From positions 13,478,002 to 13,542,001 of the forward strand of contig OY987242.1 in NCBI GenBank assembly GCA_963920765.1: a stretch of DNA of 64,000 nt. Reading direction: 5' to 3'. The notes beneath the pieces are model-generated. The model was given only the letters and a program-made list of their open reading frames with translations. It had not been told where the DNA came from and did not search any database. Each line of letters opens with the position of its first letter. Positions within the stretch are counted from its first letter, which is position 1. Below, in pieces: positions 11,301-23,529 of the stretch. The position numbers and the translations under genes are program-made. Origin of the DNA: Ulota crispa (Eukaryota > Streptophyta > Bryopsida > Orthotrichales > Orthotrichaceae).

Positions 11301-14300
11301 TATTCGTTAAATTGGGAAAAATAGTACATTTTGGGACTTTTGAAGGTTTCAAGTGACCACCTGAAATCAAGTGATCACTTAAAATCAAGTGACCACCTAA
11401 AATCAAGCTCACAGCATTTTTTTTGGTATATGTGCCCTCACCTCAGAGGAGGAATTTGCGAGGGAAATAATCTTAGTGTCTCAAACTAAATTTGATACCT
11501 TTGAATCTCGTTTAAGGTGACTTTTTAGATTTAAGGTGGAGTACAAAATGGTACCTCTATTTTTCCCAATTTAACGGATAACACATTATATTACAAGCAA
11601 CAAGTAATTTCTAGGTTAGAAATCAATTTTAGCAACAAATGCAAACAAGTGTGCAATGATTTTTTGTTTGTTGAATGTGTGGAAAATGAAGAAGTTTCAT
11701 CTTCATTTATTTTTTAATTCAAAATTGTTATAAAAATCCTGAAGATATGTAGCATTGCAATATTGTTTGCTATAGATCCACTGTAAATTTCATTGTGCTA
11801 ATGGTGATTGTTTAATGTGATTCATACAATGTGCAGGAAATAGGAGGTTTAAAGGACTCTCTAAATTCAGAGGTGGACCGATTAAAAATTGTAAGTTTAT
11901 AAGTTTTCTCTAAAAGTTCCTTCACAAAATCGAAGAGGGTACTAAGAACTAGGAAACCACATTACAAGAACTAACATGTTTGGCCAAAACAAACGTTAAT
12001 TCCAGCCGGATGAGGCTCTAATTTCACAGAATGCAACGTAACATTAATGATTTGATTGGACTCATTCATATGATGATGTATGACATATCTAGTAGATTCT
12101 GGACAATACAAAGTTCAAAATTGATAATCTATGTGCAAAATATGGAAAGATTTGTGCAAAACATCAAGATACCTAAATCTGCAAACATCAAAAAATCTTT
12201 TTATGTTTTGCAAACAAATTCCGTAATTACATTAGTAGTCCAAATTTTAGTTAAATATGACATGACTTGCTAAATAAAGTTACTACTAGAGGAGAGCAAG
12301 ATTTGGAAATACAACTATGTTTTTGAAAAATCATCTTGTGGTTACCTCCTCTATTAATTGAAATGGCTACTAGAACCATGGTATCTTTTTTTAGAAGAAA
12401 ATGTCCATGGATTATGTCCAAAGTATGTTTTGTAGAAGAGTGCAATAGAAGTAGCCTTCTCCTTGCATAAACATATAAATTATAGGAGAATGTCTTTGGA
12501 GATTGAAGTACCCATCCCTAATTGCAACACCAATACTCTAAAGTCTTAGCCCCTAAAGGATCAATTGTCCCCTCGGGGGACATGTGGTACTTTGGGCATG
12601 TACCTACTGATTATCTAGTTTTTATGATTTTTTGAAACTTTTATTGAAGGTGGAAAATTCAAAAACTTACATGGGCATCAAAAAAAATTCATTCTGACAT
12701 TTGACAAAGAAGTTATGTAAGTTTTTTTGAAAATTGGTGGAGATGGGGCAGCTTGGGCAACTCCTCCTCTTTGTATTTGAGAGTTGACTAGCAGCAGGGC
12801 AGCTTGCCAAGGGCAACAATAGCAATTGCTGGGTAGCAAAATCAGGGGAAAGAATGTCAGGACCCTCTTTGACATGTACAGGAGTCGGCCAGGAGGAGGG
12901 GAGTGGGGGGGTTGGAAGAGCAAATGAAAGCTCTGCAAATTGCCCCGTGTTTGAAAGTGCTGCTATAGCTTGCCTAGCTAGTGCCGGGTGGCAAGCTCAA
13001 GGCCAGGGGGGCTAGGAGGCAGGGGCAGTGGGGGGATGGGGGTGGTGGGGACCCGTGCCATGGGCCCCTAAAACCTTCATTCCTCCTGCCTCCTTGCAAT
13101 TTTAGTTCTTTCAATTTTTTGAGCAATTTTTATTTTTATTTTTTTAATTTTTTTTCCAAGTTGTAGTAGATTAAGATTTCTTGGTTTTTGCCATTTGGAT
13201 AAAAGTAATTCAGATTTCTGAATTTTACATAAATCGTTCAATTTTGCCTAGTGTATATGCAAATTTCATGACCTTATGGCATTGCAAGATTTTACAAAGT
13301 ATGATTCACACCTGTAATTTGTTTGAAAATTCTCCCACACATACCTAACTTGGTTTTTTACATGGAAAAAATAAACCTCATTTTTTTATAGAGCAATTTT
13401 TTTGCTATAAGAGTGGTCAAAGGCTTTTGAAATTTTTGGGCAGGAAGGAAAAAATCTATTTTCTTCACAGCACATGTCAATATCTCACTCCTCTTCATAA
13501 AAAATTAGCTAATTTTTTTCCCACAAGTACCTCTAATAGTCTAAGGCAAGATCTTACGGTTGGATTTTCAAAAAAAACTTTATTTCCTACTATTCTACTC
13601 ATTCCCCCAAAAGTGGCTGTTTTTGATGATTTTCATAGAAAAAGGGGCTTGGTCCTTTAGGGGTTAAACAATGTGAACATAACTTATTGATAATGAGAGT
13701 GAACACCTTTTCAATAGTAGAATTTGAGTAATTTTGGATTGTGCACCAAGTTTGTTTAGCCTATAAAAAAACAATGCATTCTTAGTGCATTAAAAGTATC
13801 TTCGAATTGCTATCAAGAATCCTTAAAAACCTCAACTTTTTGGAAAAAAAATATAATGCTCAATTCTCAACTTTAAATCGTGCTTGGGATTTGAACATGC
13901 CAATTTGGAGATTTTACAGGCAATATAAAGTATGACCTAAGCAAGTTCCAGATAAGGAATTTTCAATTTTGCAGCTTGATTTTATTTTCTATTTCTAGTA
14001 GACTGATTCAAAACCTTGTACAAAAATCACAAAAGCACCCAATGATTAAGTTAGTCACATAGTTGAAGAACAAACAAAATTTGTTTTCTAACATACATAG
14101 ATGTAACTCATTTATTTCATGAAACTCCTACAATAAGTGTTTAAGAACATTCATCATTCACCCAATGGCCTCTAGCTCTCCTATGGTACATCCACACCTA
14201 AGGGGGATTGGAAGTATGAATTTCATGAAATCAAGATTTCAAAACTCTCATTGAGTGTGTACATCAAGGAATCAAATTGTCTCCCTTGTCCAAAGTGGCA

Positions 14301-16650
14301 TGAGGCATGACAAGTGTATTGTATTATAAACTCTCAAAAGGTTATAATTTACTCTCACGAAATTATAATCTTCAAGTATTTAAATGATGGAAGTAATAAT
14401 AAGTTTATTTATACCCACAATGAGGGGTGCTCATTCTTAAAAGGTTTAATTTTTCTCTTACTGTTTGAACAAGCTCCCAACAATAGGGAATAATTTGGGC
14501 TCACATGATTATATGTATTAAACTTGTCTATAACCCCAAGGTTATATTTAATGTACTTCATGTTTTCATCTTCTTTGCTATGAACGTATTCGTAGGGGTT
14601 AAAGCACTAGAGCCCTTGTCTTTATTTTATCTAAAGTAAATTTCATTTTAGCATTTGACCAAACTCACATTGCATTGAAACGGTTTTGCACAAACAAATG
14701 CTTAAGTCTCCTCAAAAAGAGAAAAATGAAACAACTGTTGAAATTAATATTGGAGTTTTCCTTCTATAAGTGCATTTTGCTCAACAAATTAAAATGGCCA
14801 TGTTAATAAATAAATAGACAAGAGTAAATTTATCCTTCTTCTTTGTTTTTGTCCTTTCAAGTGTGTAAATAATATGTAAAGAAATACTAGTGCATGATTG
14901 TGAGCCCAAATGAAAAATGTTCTAGATATCAATGATTTATGTTCATTATAATTGTGACTATTAATCGAAGTACCCTCTTTTTAGTGTAATTTTGCAGGAA
15001 TTTAAAAAACTAAAAAATACAGTAAATGATCAAATGCAAAAAGCTACAACCAAGTTAGCTGAGCTGGTACTTGTCCAGGCACTCTTCTAATTTCTTTATT
15101 TTAAAAAAAGGAATATTTGTGATGAGTATTCTATAAGATAATAGGTGTCATGGGCGACATCAAATCTTGTCAGTAGTGAAGATCTTAATAGAATATTTTG
15201 TTCGGTAATGTCATCACTTTAAACATCACTTTCAACACAAGTAATCGTAATTTCTATCCAATGTTATCATTAATAACATGGCGTATTCAAAAAATTATCA
15301 ATTTCTGTCAAACATTTCTTCATTCCTTGATCTTAGCATCCATTACGATTAAGAAGGAATACATTACATTTTTCAATATCTTTACCTTTGATGTGTAACT
15401 TAAATTTAAAATTTATATATTTGTTGTTATTAATTAGGTACATATAAATACAAACACTACTGCAAAATTTATTTTGATTTTTTGTCTACTTTAGTTTTTA
15501 TGATAAAAACTTAGTGAAAGCGTCTTCTGAAAAGCAAGTGTTACTCCTTGAGATTTTTCAATTATCTTGTTACCCTCTTGATTTTTAATTACATTATGCT
15601 TTTGGATTTTTTATTTTTACATAACACCAATTGGACACTAGTATGGTTGGTACACGACCACAAATCTGTATATGTTTTGAACGGTAGATTTGAGTCAGAT
15701 AAGTAAAACCTTGGGCCTAGACAACTCTTAGTTTTAGAATTGAGGGGGCATTTGGAAATACTATTGACTAGAAGGGCGTTCTACAGCATAGCTCAAACCC
15801 AATGGAGAACCTCGGTTCTGTGAAAATTGTTCAGTATATATATGTTTGTTTGTTTTTATTCAACTACTTATATTGAAATCTAATCAAAATTCAGATAGCA
15901 TATCTAAAAAATACTTTGATAGTGACAAGCTAGACTTTTGTTAAAATGACTATCTACAATGTCATATGTATGTATATGTAAATATATCTATGTCTATGTA
16001 TATGTGTATGAATGNNNNNNNNNNNNNNNNNNNNNNNNNNNNNNNNNNNNNNNNNNNNNNNNNNNNNNNNNNNNNNNNNNNNNNNNNNNNNNNNNNNNNN
16101 NNNNNNNNNNNNNNNNNNNNNNNNNNNNNNNNNNNNNNNNNNNNNNNNNNNNNNNNNNNNNNNNNNNNNNNNNNNNNNNNNNNNNNNNNNNNNNNNNNNN
16201 NNNNNNNNNNNNNNATTCACTTCTATAGTGCATATGTTCATAATGTGAACAATGAATGATTTCAAAAACTTAATGTAGGAGTTATATGAAACAAATGAAA
16301 TACATCCATATGTTTAAAGTTGCTTTTTGACTATTTCATTTTTTGCTTGTTAAATACCTCATAATATCTATGCAAGATTTAAAAAACATTCTTGTAGAAA
16401 TGAAAAATTAGAAAACAAAAATACTTGCAACAAATGAAGGTCTTGTTTTTGAAGTTTTCTTAGATCATACTTTATTCTACCCTAGGGGCTTTGGATCTAC
16501 ATGTATAAACACTTGCATTGACAAAGTTATTTATTTGGTTGCTTATTTTTCTTGGAGCAGGATGAATCAGAAGAAGAAATGGTTTCTACATCCAAACCCA
16601 AAGATTCAACAACTTCTGCCCCAGCTGCCCCAACTACCGCAACCCAGTAA
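8400..16650 (+). CDS. Small coiled-coil protein, seven exons
   Basis: Exons 8400-8468, 8622-8681, 8840-8908, 9171-9224, 11837-11890, 14998-15066 and 16561-16650 (stop TAA). All six introns are GT-AG and phase 0, and every exon after the first begins with GA. Joined, they give 154 residues with no stop: an acidic, Pro-rich start (MDSNAKEDPVPSFLPFPV), a region of about residues 44-125 with heptad-like spacing (DLKDWRGMLNSQVKSYRQ then EIGGLKDSLNSEVDRLKI), and an acidic Ser/Thr/Pro/Ala tail ending APTTATQ. Introns 4-6 are 2.6, 3.1 and 1.5 kb and carry transposons and an assembly gap. No catalytic motif, signal peptide or membrane segment is seen. I do not recognise the family. An upstream non-coding exon is possible; the start is the first ATG of the open frame. 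Confidence 0.75.
9659..10106. mobile_element. Hairpin MITE carrying a 21-bp minisatellite
   Basis: Ends GGGTCTTGATATTGCCACC and, inverted, GGTGGCAGTATCAAGACCC. Flanked by ATTTGTA at 9652-9658 and 10107-10113. The interior folds back on itself (ATGATAAACAACAATC at 9889 against its mirror near 9958). The left arm alone carries about six copies of a 21-bp unit TTTTTGATATTGCCACCCCC (9661-9787). It lies in intron 4 of the coiled-coil gene. Confidence 0.75.
10195..11108. mobile_element. TTAA-flanked piggyBac-like element E3
   Basis: 914 bp; TTAA|CCACTTAAGGACC on the left, GTCCTTTAGAGG|TTAA on the right. Inverted relative to E2 and E10. Within intron 4 of the coiled-coil gene. Non-autonomous. Confidence 0.72.
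11294..11587. mobile_element. MITE, 4-bp target duplication, copy C
   Basis: 294 bp; ends AACGCGTTATTCGTTAAA and TTTAACGGATAACACATT, flanked by ATAT (11290-11293 and 11588-11591). Same family as the two copies in the MetRS pseudogene but in the opposite orientation. It holds a small internal repeat CAAGTGACCACCT. Preceded by an A run of more than 20 bases. In intron 4 of the coiled-coil gene. Confidence 0.82.
12550..13663. mobile_element. TTAA-flanked piggyBac-like element E4
   Basis: 1,114 bp; left CTTAG|CCCCTAAAGGATC (target site decayed), right TTGGTCCTTTAGGGG|TTAA. Same subfamily and orientation as E3. It contains a local GC-rich patch (about 12740-13090) that is probably a private insertion. 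In intron 5 of the coiled-coil gene. Confidence 0.72.
16015..16214. other. Assembly gap of 200 N
   Basis: Exactly 200 N, flanked on the left by a TATG/TATA simple repeat. It lies in intron 6 of the coiled-coil gene; open frames drawn across it are meaningless. Confidence 0.99.
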
Positions 16651-17815
16651 AAAAACATGAATTTCAATAAAATTGGACTACTACATGAAAGATGGAATTT
16701 AAAATTTTGATTCTTGAGCAAAACTTAGTCCGTATTCAGTGAATATTGCATTATATTTTCTTCATAGATAGTCTAAAGAAGTGAGAAAAGACAATACCAA
16801 TAAAAGAGGGGTTGTATATTTTAATGAGTTTTGGTTCCTTCACCACTAGTAGAGATACGGTTTGCCTAAACTAAGTTTCAAGACTCATTTCAAGTTCAGG
16901 TATCATTTTATGACAAGTTAGATTGTAACTCTTGGGATTGTGTTGCACAACTGTGCTAAAAGCAAATGTGAAAAAACGAGACCAACTGGGCATATATGTC
17001 ATGGTGTAAATAAATTGCTTATAAAGGTATGGTAGTTTAGCAATCACACCACACAAAGGGTGTACTTTGAAGGGTGCAAATAAATAGATATATACTTTTT
17101 ACTGAAAAATCAAAATAGCATGCACCTAAATTACATTCCATTCTTTGTCAGCCATGCATGAAGAAAATTCATAAATAAACTTAATCCTTTCAACTAAACA
17201 GTTTTTGAAGTCTGGTTCTTTTATCTTTTGAACATGTCCAGAAGTTTAAAACCTGTTCTCAAATTATGCTTGTATGCATTTAAGTTACAACATGTTAAAT
17301 TGTTGTATTGAGCACGGATACAAAAATTTAAACCAATTGGGCTTTTTTAGTGTGGCTGCCCAATTTTGTCCAAGTTAGAAAGAAAGTCATATATATTTAA
17401 CTAGTTGCCATTTTGTTCATTCCATTGTTTGAAAGATAGTGCATCAAAAAGGTACTCCTTACACACAAGTTCTATAAAAAAATCAAATGAAATTATGCCA
17501 ATCTTTGTTCAAAATTGGACGCCCAAAACTTTTTAATTACCATAGGCCGTTCTTTTAGAACTTCTACAAGACAAAGCAGATAAACAAAAGTTCCACAATT
17601 ATAGTAAAATGTGAGAAAAGTTTTAAGTTTAACCCTACCAATCAAGGTTAATTTCTAAATCTTCTACAAAATGGTGTAAGTATTATACAAAAGCAAAGTA
17701 TCTTAGCATAATCTTGTATGATTATGGGCATTTTTTTGGGCTTCACCAAGGTTGCCAAATCACAAATGTCCATAGTCTATTGGATAATAAATGGGGTCCA
17801 ATTCACATTTGTCTC
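16651..17815. other. Intergenic, no gene seen
   Basis: AT-rich sequence downstream of the coiled-coil gene. It presumably includes that gene's 3' UTR. I see no other supported feature. Confidence 0.5.
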
Positions 17816-18209
17816 ACGAGTGCTAAAGTGTGAGCGTTGAGCATTGAGCGGTGAGGGTTGAGCAGTGAGCAAAAATTCTTGAGAATTTGGAAGTTGAAAA
17901 TGATAATTTAATGAACTTCTTACAATTGTAAATATGCAAAAATGGTCATTACATGAATTTTTTTTTGATGTTGTATGAAAATCATTCATTGAAAAGAACA
18001 AATGAAGAATCATATTGAGTGAATGAAAAATTACAATGATGAATGAAAAATGAAATGGATGAATGTAGATGAAAGGAGGACAACAAATATGATGCTAATA
18101 CGTTTAGAATGACACATTATAATAAATAATCAAAGTAGAGTACTCAAAAACTAGAGAATACAAAATTTCATAGATATCCACTTTTGCAAAGAAAGAAGAT
18201 CAAATACAA

Positions 18210-18707
18210 GAATGTTCCACCTTCTCATGTTCTAAATAGGGCAGCACAATCCACATTGCAATTTATAATATTTCAAAAGATTGTATCAAATGCTTTAATA
18301 TTAAATTTACATATTTTTACATGTGCATTTTTTACATTCCCAGCTTCTAAATAAAATAGCTTAAGTCCACACTGCAACTTGTAATATTGCAAAGGGCATT
18401 GTCAAATGCTTTAAAATAAGATTTACATTTCTTTAATTGTGCATGTTCTACCTTCCTAGGTTCCAAATAGAGTAGCTAAAGCCCACATCTTAACTTGTAG
18501 TATCTTGAAGAACACTGTCAAATGCTTTAAAATAAGATTTACATTTTTTCAACTGTTCATGCTCTACCATCCCAGGTCCCAAATAGGGTAGCTCAAGCTC
18601 ACATTGCAACTTGTAATATTGCAAACAACTGTCAAGTAATTTCAAATAAGATTTACATTTTTTGACATCTGCAAGGTCTACCTTTTCAGTTTCCAAATAA
18701 AGTAGCA
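18210..18707. repeat. About 115-bp tandem satellite, just over 4 units
   Basis: The landmark (C/T)CAAATA..GTAGC recurs at 18232, 18347, 18463, 18579 and 18693, spacings of 115, 116, 116 and 114. Each unit also carries GCAACTTGTAATATT, TGTCAAATGCTTTAAAATA and AGATTTACATTT. Confidence 0.85.
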
Positions 18708-18954
18708 TAAACACAATAAATCATTTAAGACAAATTTGTATTCATTAGATTTGAATTGCTTAACTCAACATTATTCTCAAATCAACATAGTAGCAAAATG
18801 GTAATTTTGCCAATTTTTTCTATGATAGGTCATTTTAATTGATTTTTAGCAAAAAACAACTAATTTTTAAATTTCAAACCTTAAATTTTGTTGAGATTTC
18901 TTATATTGTGCAATTTTAACAAATTTTGTGTCTCTTTTACAAGACACACTAGGA

Positions 18955-19440
18955 GTAGAATAGTGCCTCCTAGGTTCTGAGGAGGGTCCTAAGGCAAGAA
19001 GAGGTAATTTGCAAAAAATAAATAAATAAAGTTTGAAAAAACCAATTTTGTATTTTTTTTCTTTATTGTAGAAGGGCACCTTGGATTTTGAGGAGGGTCC
19101 TAAGACAAAAAGGGGTAATTTGCAAAACCAAAAAAAAAATTGAGAAAAAAAAATTGGAAAAAAATTGGAAAAAAAAAGAAATTGTAGGAGGGCTCCTCAG
19201 ATTCCGAGGAGCAGTTTGCATAATCCACAATGGGCCCAAGGTGACCTCCTTGGTTCCGAGGAGGGCCCTAAGACAAGAAGAGGTAATTTGTAAAAACTAA
19301 ATTTGGAAAAATAAATTTGAAAAAAAGAAAACATGTATGAAAAAATAAATTAGGAGTGCTCCTTGGATTTTGAGGAGCACTTTGCAAAACTTGTAATGGG
19401 GCCTAGATGACCTTGATTCCAAGGAGGGTCCTAAGCCCCC
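18955..19440. repeat. Array of palindromic CTCCTnGG..GAGGAG units
   Basis: Five or six copies of CTCCTTGGTTCCGAGGAGGG, often followed by TCCTAAGACAAGAAGAGGT and AATTTGCAAAA, separated by A-rich spacers. Each unit core is a small inverted repeat. Confidence 0.7.
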
Positions 19441-19970
19441 CCTATTTGGTCCAAAGAGGGGGTTTGTAGTGTGCAAGTTAACTAGTAAATGCTAGTATAT
19501 CATAGCTTGAAGCTAGCTTCTTTGAAATGTGAGATTTTTTTTAATGTCCTCTTTATGCACGTCTGTTCGTTAAATATTCAGAACTCACATTGTAATCTCA
19601 TTCATTGGATGATAATTGGATGGATGATGGATGAATTATTGGATGATTGTTTTTAATCATATATGACTGATATTCATTCTTCATCCGTTTCAAATTTCCT
19701 TTCATGTGCATAAATTAGAATTTCTACCATTTTTGCCTTTACTCCCCTTATTAGGACAATGCATGAATTTATAATAGCTCTCTTCCTCCAAGTTATTTGA
19801 TGATCTTTTCATTTTTAATAGTTGTTCTATTAATATTTTAAGGGCTAACTTCATTTTTTATTATTCAAAAATGAATATTTTTTAGTAAAATGTGAACGCT
19901 CACTGCTCAAATCTAACTGCTCATAGCTCACTGCTCCGTGCTTACACTTTAGCGTCGTTGAAGGGTATTA

Positions 19971-21081
19971 TAGTAGTGCATGGCTAAGATAAACCTATGT
20001 AAAAAAAATGGTTGGATAAGATCATTGTCCTTGATATGGAAGTAGCCTGACAGGTTCAGTATTGGGGAGTTGCAAGAGGTATTTGGCTACAATGAATGCT
20101 CTCTTAACCCCTAAATGCCCAAGGGTGTTTTTCTTGTTTTCAAAAGGCAGTTTCGAAGTTTTTTATTTGTCTTTGTAAGATCATTATTAAACATTAAAAT
20201 TGTAACCGTTGAATCTTGAACTTCAAGACTTCGAGATGGTGCTATCCAAAAAGAATCCATAATGGCCTTGCAGATTTTTAGATATTTGCAATTGAATGAT
20301 GATGAGAATAAAATTTTTTGCTTTTTCTAGAGCTGCCCAAAACTTCTAATGCAAATTGGCAACTTCTAGATACAAAATTGGAAAACAACCACTTAGATCA
20401 ATTTAGTGTTTATTGTTGTTACTTCAAAATCAATGGCCCTCCTTCCAAATCCATGACCACAATTTCACAAATGAGCCTGCAACTCAATTGTCAAAACGCA
20501 AACGTCGAATACAAAGAAATTTTCAGCTCCAATTATTGACCAAAAATCATTATGAATGAAAGAATTTTCAATGGTGAAAGGATTCTAAATTTTATAACAA
20601 AGACATTCTAAGTGAAATGAGTCCAAAAGCACTTTTAGATTTTGTTAGATGTCAAAATTTCAGTAAAAAGGCCCATATTGCCCAAGGGAGTGCCCAAGGG
20701 AAATCTTCACCTTTTGCTCAATTTGATGCCCACCTTTTCAATGTGGCAACTTCTCATAGGCTCCATAACACTATTCACAACACTATTCATGACACTATTC
20801 ACAACACTATTCATGTCACAAAATGTATGCTTGTAGTTAACCTTCCACCAAAAACAATTGGAATAAGATATGGAGGAAGTTGAATTTGAACGGTGGAGCT
20901 AACTTGAGTGCACAACTTTTCCAAAAAAAAGAACCTAATAATGATAAAATCCATACCTTCAATAGGGTTTCAAAGTTTCTTGAAATTTTTTGGACACCCA
21001 AATTGGGTGCCATGGGCATTTAGGGGTTAAGATGAAATGAATATTCTGTCCGAATAGCTTCATCTTAGCCAGGCACTATTG
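19971..21081. mobile_element. Tc1/mariner-like MITE interrupted by E5
   Basis: Left end TA|TAGTAGTGCATGGCTAAGAT, right end CTTAGCCAGGCACTATTG|TA. Without the E5 insertion (and one TTAA) the element would be 188 bp, close to its relative of 176 bp at 46194-46369. A TA dinucleotide flank with CAGTAGTGCC-type ends fits Tc1/mariner (Stowaway-like). Confidence 0.75.
20108..21026. mobile_element. TTAA-flanked piggyBac-like element E5, nested
   Basis: 919 bp; TTAA|CCCCTAAATGCCCAAGG and CCATGGGCATTTAGGGG|TTAA. Inserted in a mariner-like MITE. It includes a short 12-15 bp tandem repeat (ACACTATTCACA, 20768-20818). No ORF of transposase size. Confidence 0.82.
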
Positions 21082-21834
21082 TACAATATAAAACAACAAA
21101 GACCCAACAACCAAATTAGCTATTCATAACACCCCTTAATAAGTTGAAACTTTATGTAACTATAAGCAAGGAGATCTTAGGAAAAGGGCTTCAAAAATGG
21201 ATTCCGATTATCATTTGCCAAAAATAATTTGATAGCACCCAAAGTCGACCACTATTTGGCATTTTGTGGCTACAAGTTTGTTAGTTTATGATGTCTTGCA
21301 CTATAGTGTGCAGATACTAGAGGGTAGTCACAGCACTTTCTTGGCCAGCTGTGGTGAATGAGAATGCAAATGTCTTGCTTTGCTATTGGTTGCCAGAGCT
21401 TCCGTTTTGGTTAGTGTGCTAAACTTCTCACCGCCCCATTCTTCCCCTTTGAAGGTGAAGAATGGGATGGTGAGAAGTTTAGCAAGAGAAGTTTCACCTC
21501 TCTCAACCCACATTTCACCTTGTCGTGCTTGTTTTTATTATCAATTGACTCCTCTCCTTGGTGGAGAGCGCAGTAATTACTGAATCTTCTGAAAGCAAGT
21601 AATTAAGTTATTCCCCTTTCTCATTCTCCAAAACAAACAAATAGGGTGTCACACCATCTTCATGAAGAATGAGCTCCTATTACACTAGTAGAAAACTCCT
21701 TCCAAAACAACAGAAAACCAACAGTTTCTTGTTGATTTGGGCACTTGCCCACGCAAATTGATTAATTTAACAAAATTCTGTAAAAAACTAAATACGTTCT
21801 GTTGATTTGGACACCATTATCTAAATCAACAGAA

Positions 21835-22690
21835 ATTTTTAAAGATCTTTTGGGAATTTTTTGTGAATCTTTAAGAATCTTCAAGAATCTTTTGGGAATC
21901 ATTGAGAATCTTTTCAGGATTTTTAAGAATCTTTTCGTAATTTTAGAATCTTTGAGAATCTTTTAGGAATCTTCATGAATCTTTGGAAATCTTTTGAAAT
22001 CTTTTCAAGTTTTTTTGGAATCTTTGAGAATGTTTGAGAACAATTGAGAATCTTTGAGAATGTTTGAGAATCTTTTAGGAATCTTTGAGAATGTTTTGAA
22101 ATCTTTGGAAATCTTTTCAAGTTTTTTTGGAATCTTTGAGAATGTTTGAGAAAAATTAAGAATCTTTGAGAATCTTTGAGAATCTTTTTGGAATCTTCAA
22201 GAATCTTTGGAAATCTTTGGAAATCTTTTCAAATTTTTTTGGAATCTTTGAGAATGTTTGAGAACAATTGAGAATCTTTGAGAATCTTTGAGAATCTTTG
22301 AGAATCTTTTTAGAATCTTTGAGAATCTTTTGGAATCTTTGGGAATCTTTTCAAGTTTTTTTGGAATCTTTGAGAATGTTTGAGAATGTTTGAGAATCTT
22401 TTGGAATCTTTGGAAATCTTTTCAAGTTTTTTTGGAATCTTTGAGAATGTTTGAGAACGATTGAGAATCTTTGAGAATCTTTGAGAACCTTTTTGGAATC
22501 TTCAAGAATCATTTGGAATCTTTGGGAATCTTTTCAAGTATTTTGGAATCTTTGAGAATCTTTGAGAATCTTTGGGAATCTTTTGAGAATCCTTTTTGAA
22601 ATTCAAAAAATCTTTGAAAATCTCTAAGAATTTTCAAGAACCTTTTTGGAATCTTTGAGAATCTTTTTAAAATCTTTATGAAATTTGTTA
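21835..22690. repeat. GAGAATCTTT minisatellite array
   Basis: About 850 bp of degenerate 10-11 bp units (GAGAATCTTTT, GGAATCTTT, GAGAATGTTT). It also has a higher-order period, seen as repeated CTTTTCAAGTTTTTTTGGAA about every 110-130 bp. It sits inside the CACTA element. Confidence 0.9.
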
Positions 22691-23529
22691 AAGTACTTCA
22701 AAATACTTATAGAAATAGAATCTCTTAGACTGAATTAGAGTCCTTTAGGAATCTTTTTGTAAATCATCAAAATACTTTCAAAAAAACTATCACAATAGTT
22801 TAGGTTTGTTTTTGAAATCTTTCTAAAATCTTTTTGGACCTCATTAAATTTTTTTGAAGTTTTAAAAAATAAAGGAAGTTTTAAAAAAAAAGAATCTTTT
22901 AGAAGTTTGAGTGTACATTGACTGGTTTTATTTTCTTTACTTTTCACAATTTGGTAAGATTTAAACTTAGCAGCCTTTAAAGTCAAGTAAAAACATGACC
23001 ATAATAACAAAAAACTCAACAGTTTTTTGTTGATCTAGATACTTTTGGACACAACTTCACTAATTCAACAAAATTTTATATAAAAAGTACAACATTTTGT
23101 TGTTTTAAATACCAAAATTTTTTTACAAACAAATATAAAAGATGCTCCTCAATTCTTTGAAGAAATCATATATGTCCCTTAAGGATTAAAAGTACCAAAA
23201 ATATCTTTGTGTTACATGATAACCAAGTGTATAGTTTAATGCAAATTCTTACAAGAAACCAAAGGCGTTTTTTACATTTCAAATAACACAAGGATATATT
23301 TAACATTTCAAAATAGAAGAGTTATTTTATTAATTTTTCAAAATAATAGGAGTATAATTGATATTCCCACAAAAAATAAGGACTATTTTTTATGTTTCAC
23401 ATATTTTCGGCGTAAACTTGATATTTTGAAAGACTTAAAAGGGTGTTTTTAGTATTTTTCCTTCTATTACTAACCAAATCAGTTATAAAAAAAAAATCTT
23501 ATAAAATATTTTTATAAGCTTTAAAAGAT

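Larger units (their letters stand above)
17816..19958. mobile_element. Compound Mutator-like element with internal satellites
   Basis: The left end TGCTAAAGTGTGAGCGTTG, followed by repeated GAGCxxTGAGC motifs, is mirrored at the right by GCTCACTGCTC repeats ending CTTACACTTTAGCGTCG. The terminal motif matches the smaller MULE-like MITE at 7853-8101. No transposase is seen. The interior is mostly two tandem arrays, listed separately. I could not find a convincing 9-11 bp target duplication, so the exact ends are approximate. Confidence 0.6.

Noticed and set aside
15954..16265. Five overlapping open frames across runs of X
   Set aside because: They span the 200-N assembly gap and have no sequence support.
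21923..22120. Lys/Ser/Phe-rich minus-strand frame
   Set aside because: It is a translation of the GAATCTTT satellite.
21835..22690. CRISPR-like array
   Set aside because: The units are 10-11 bp without spacers and degenerate, inside a CACTA transposon in a eukaryotic genome.
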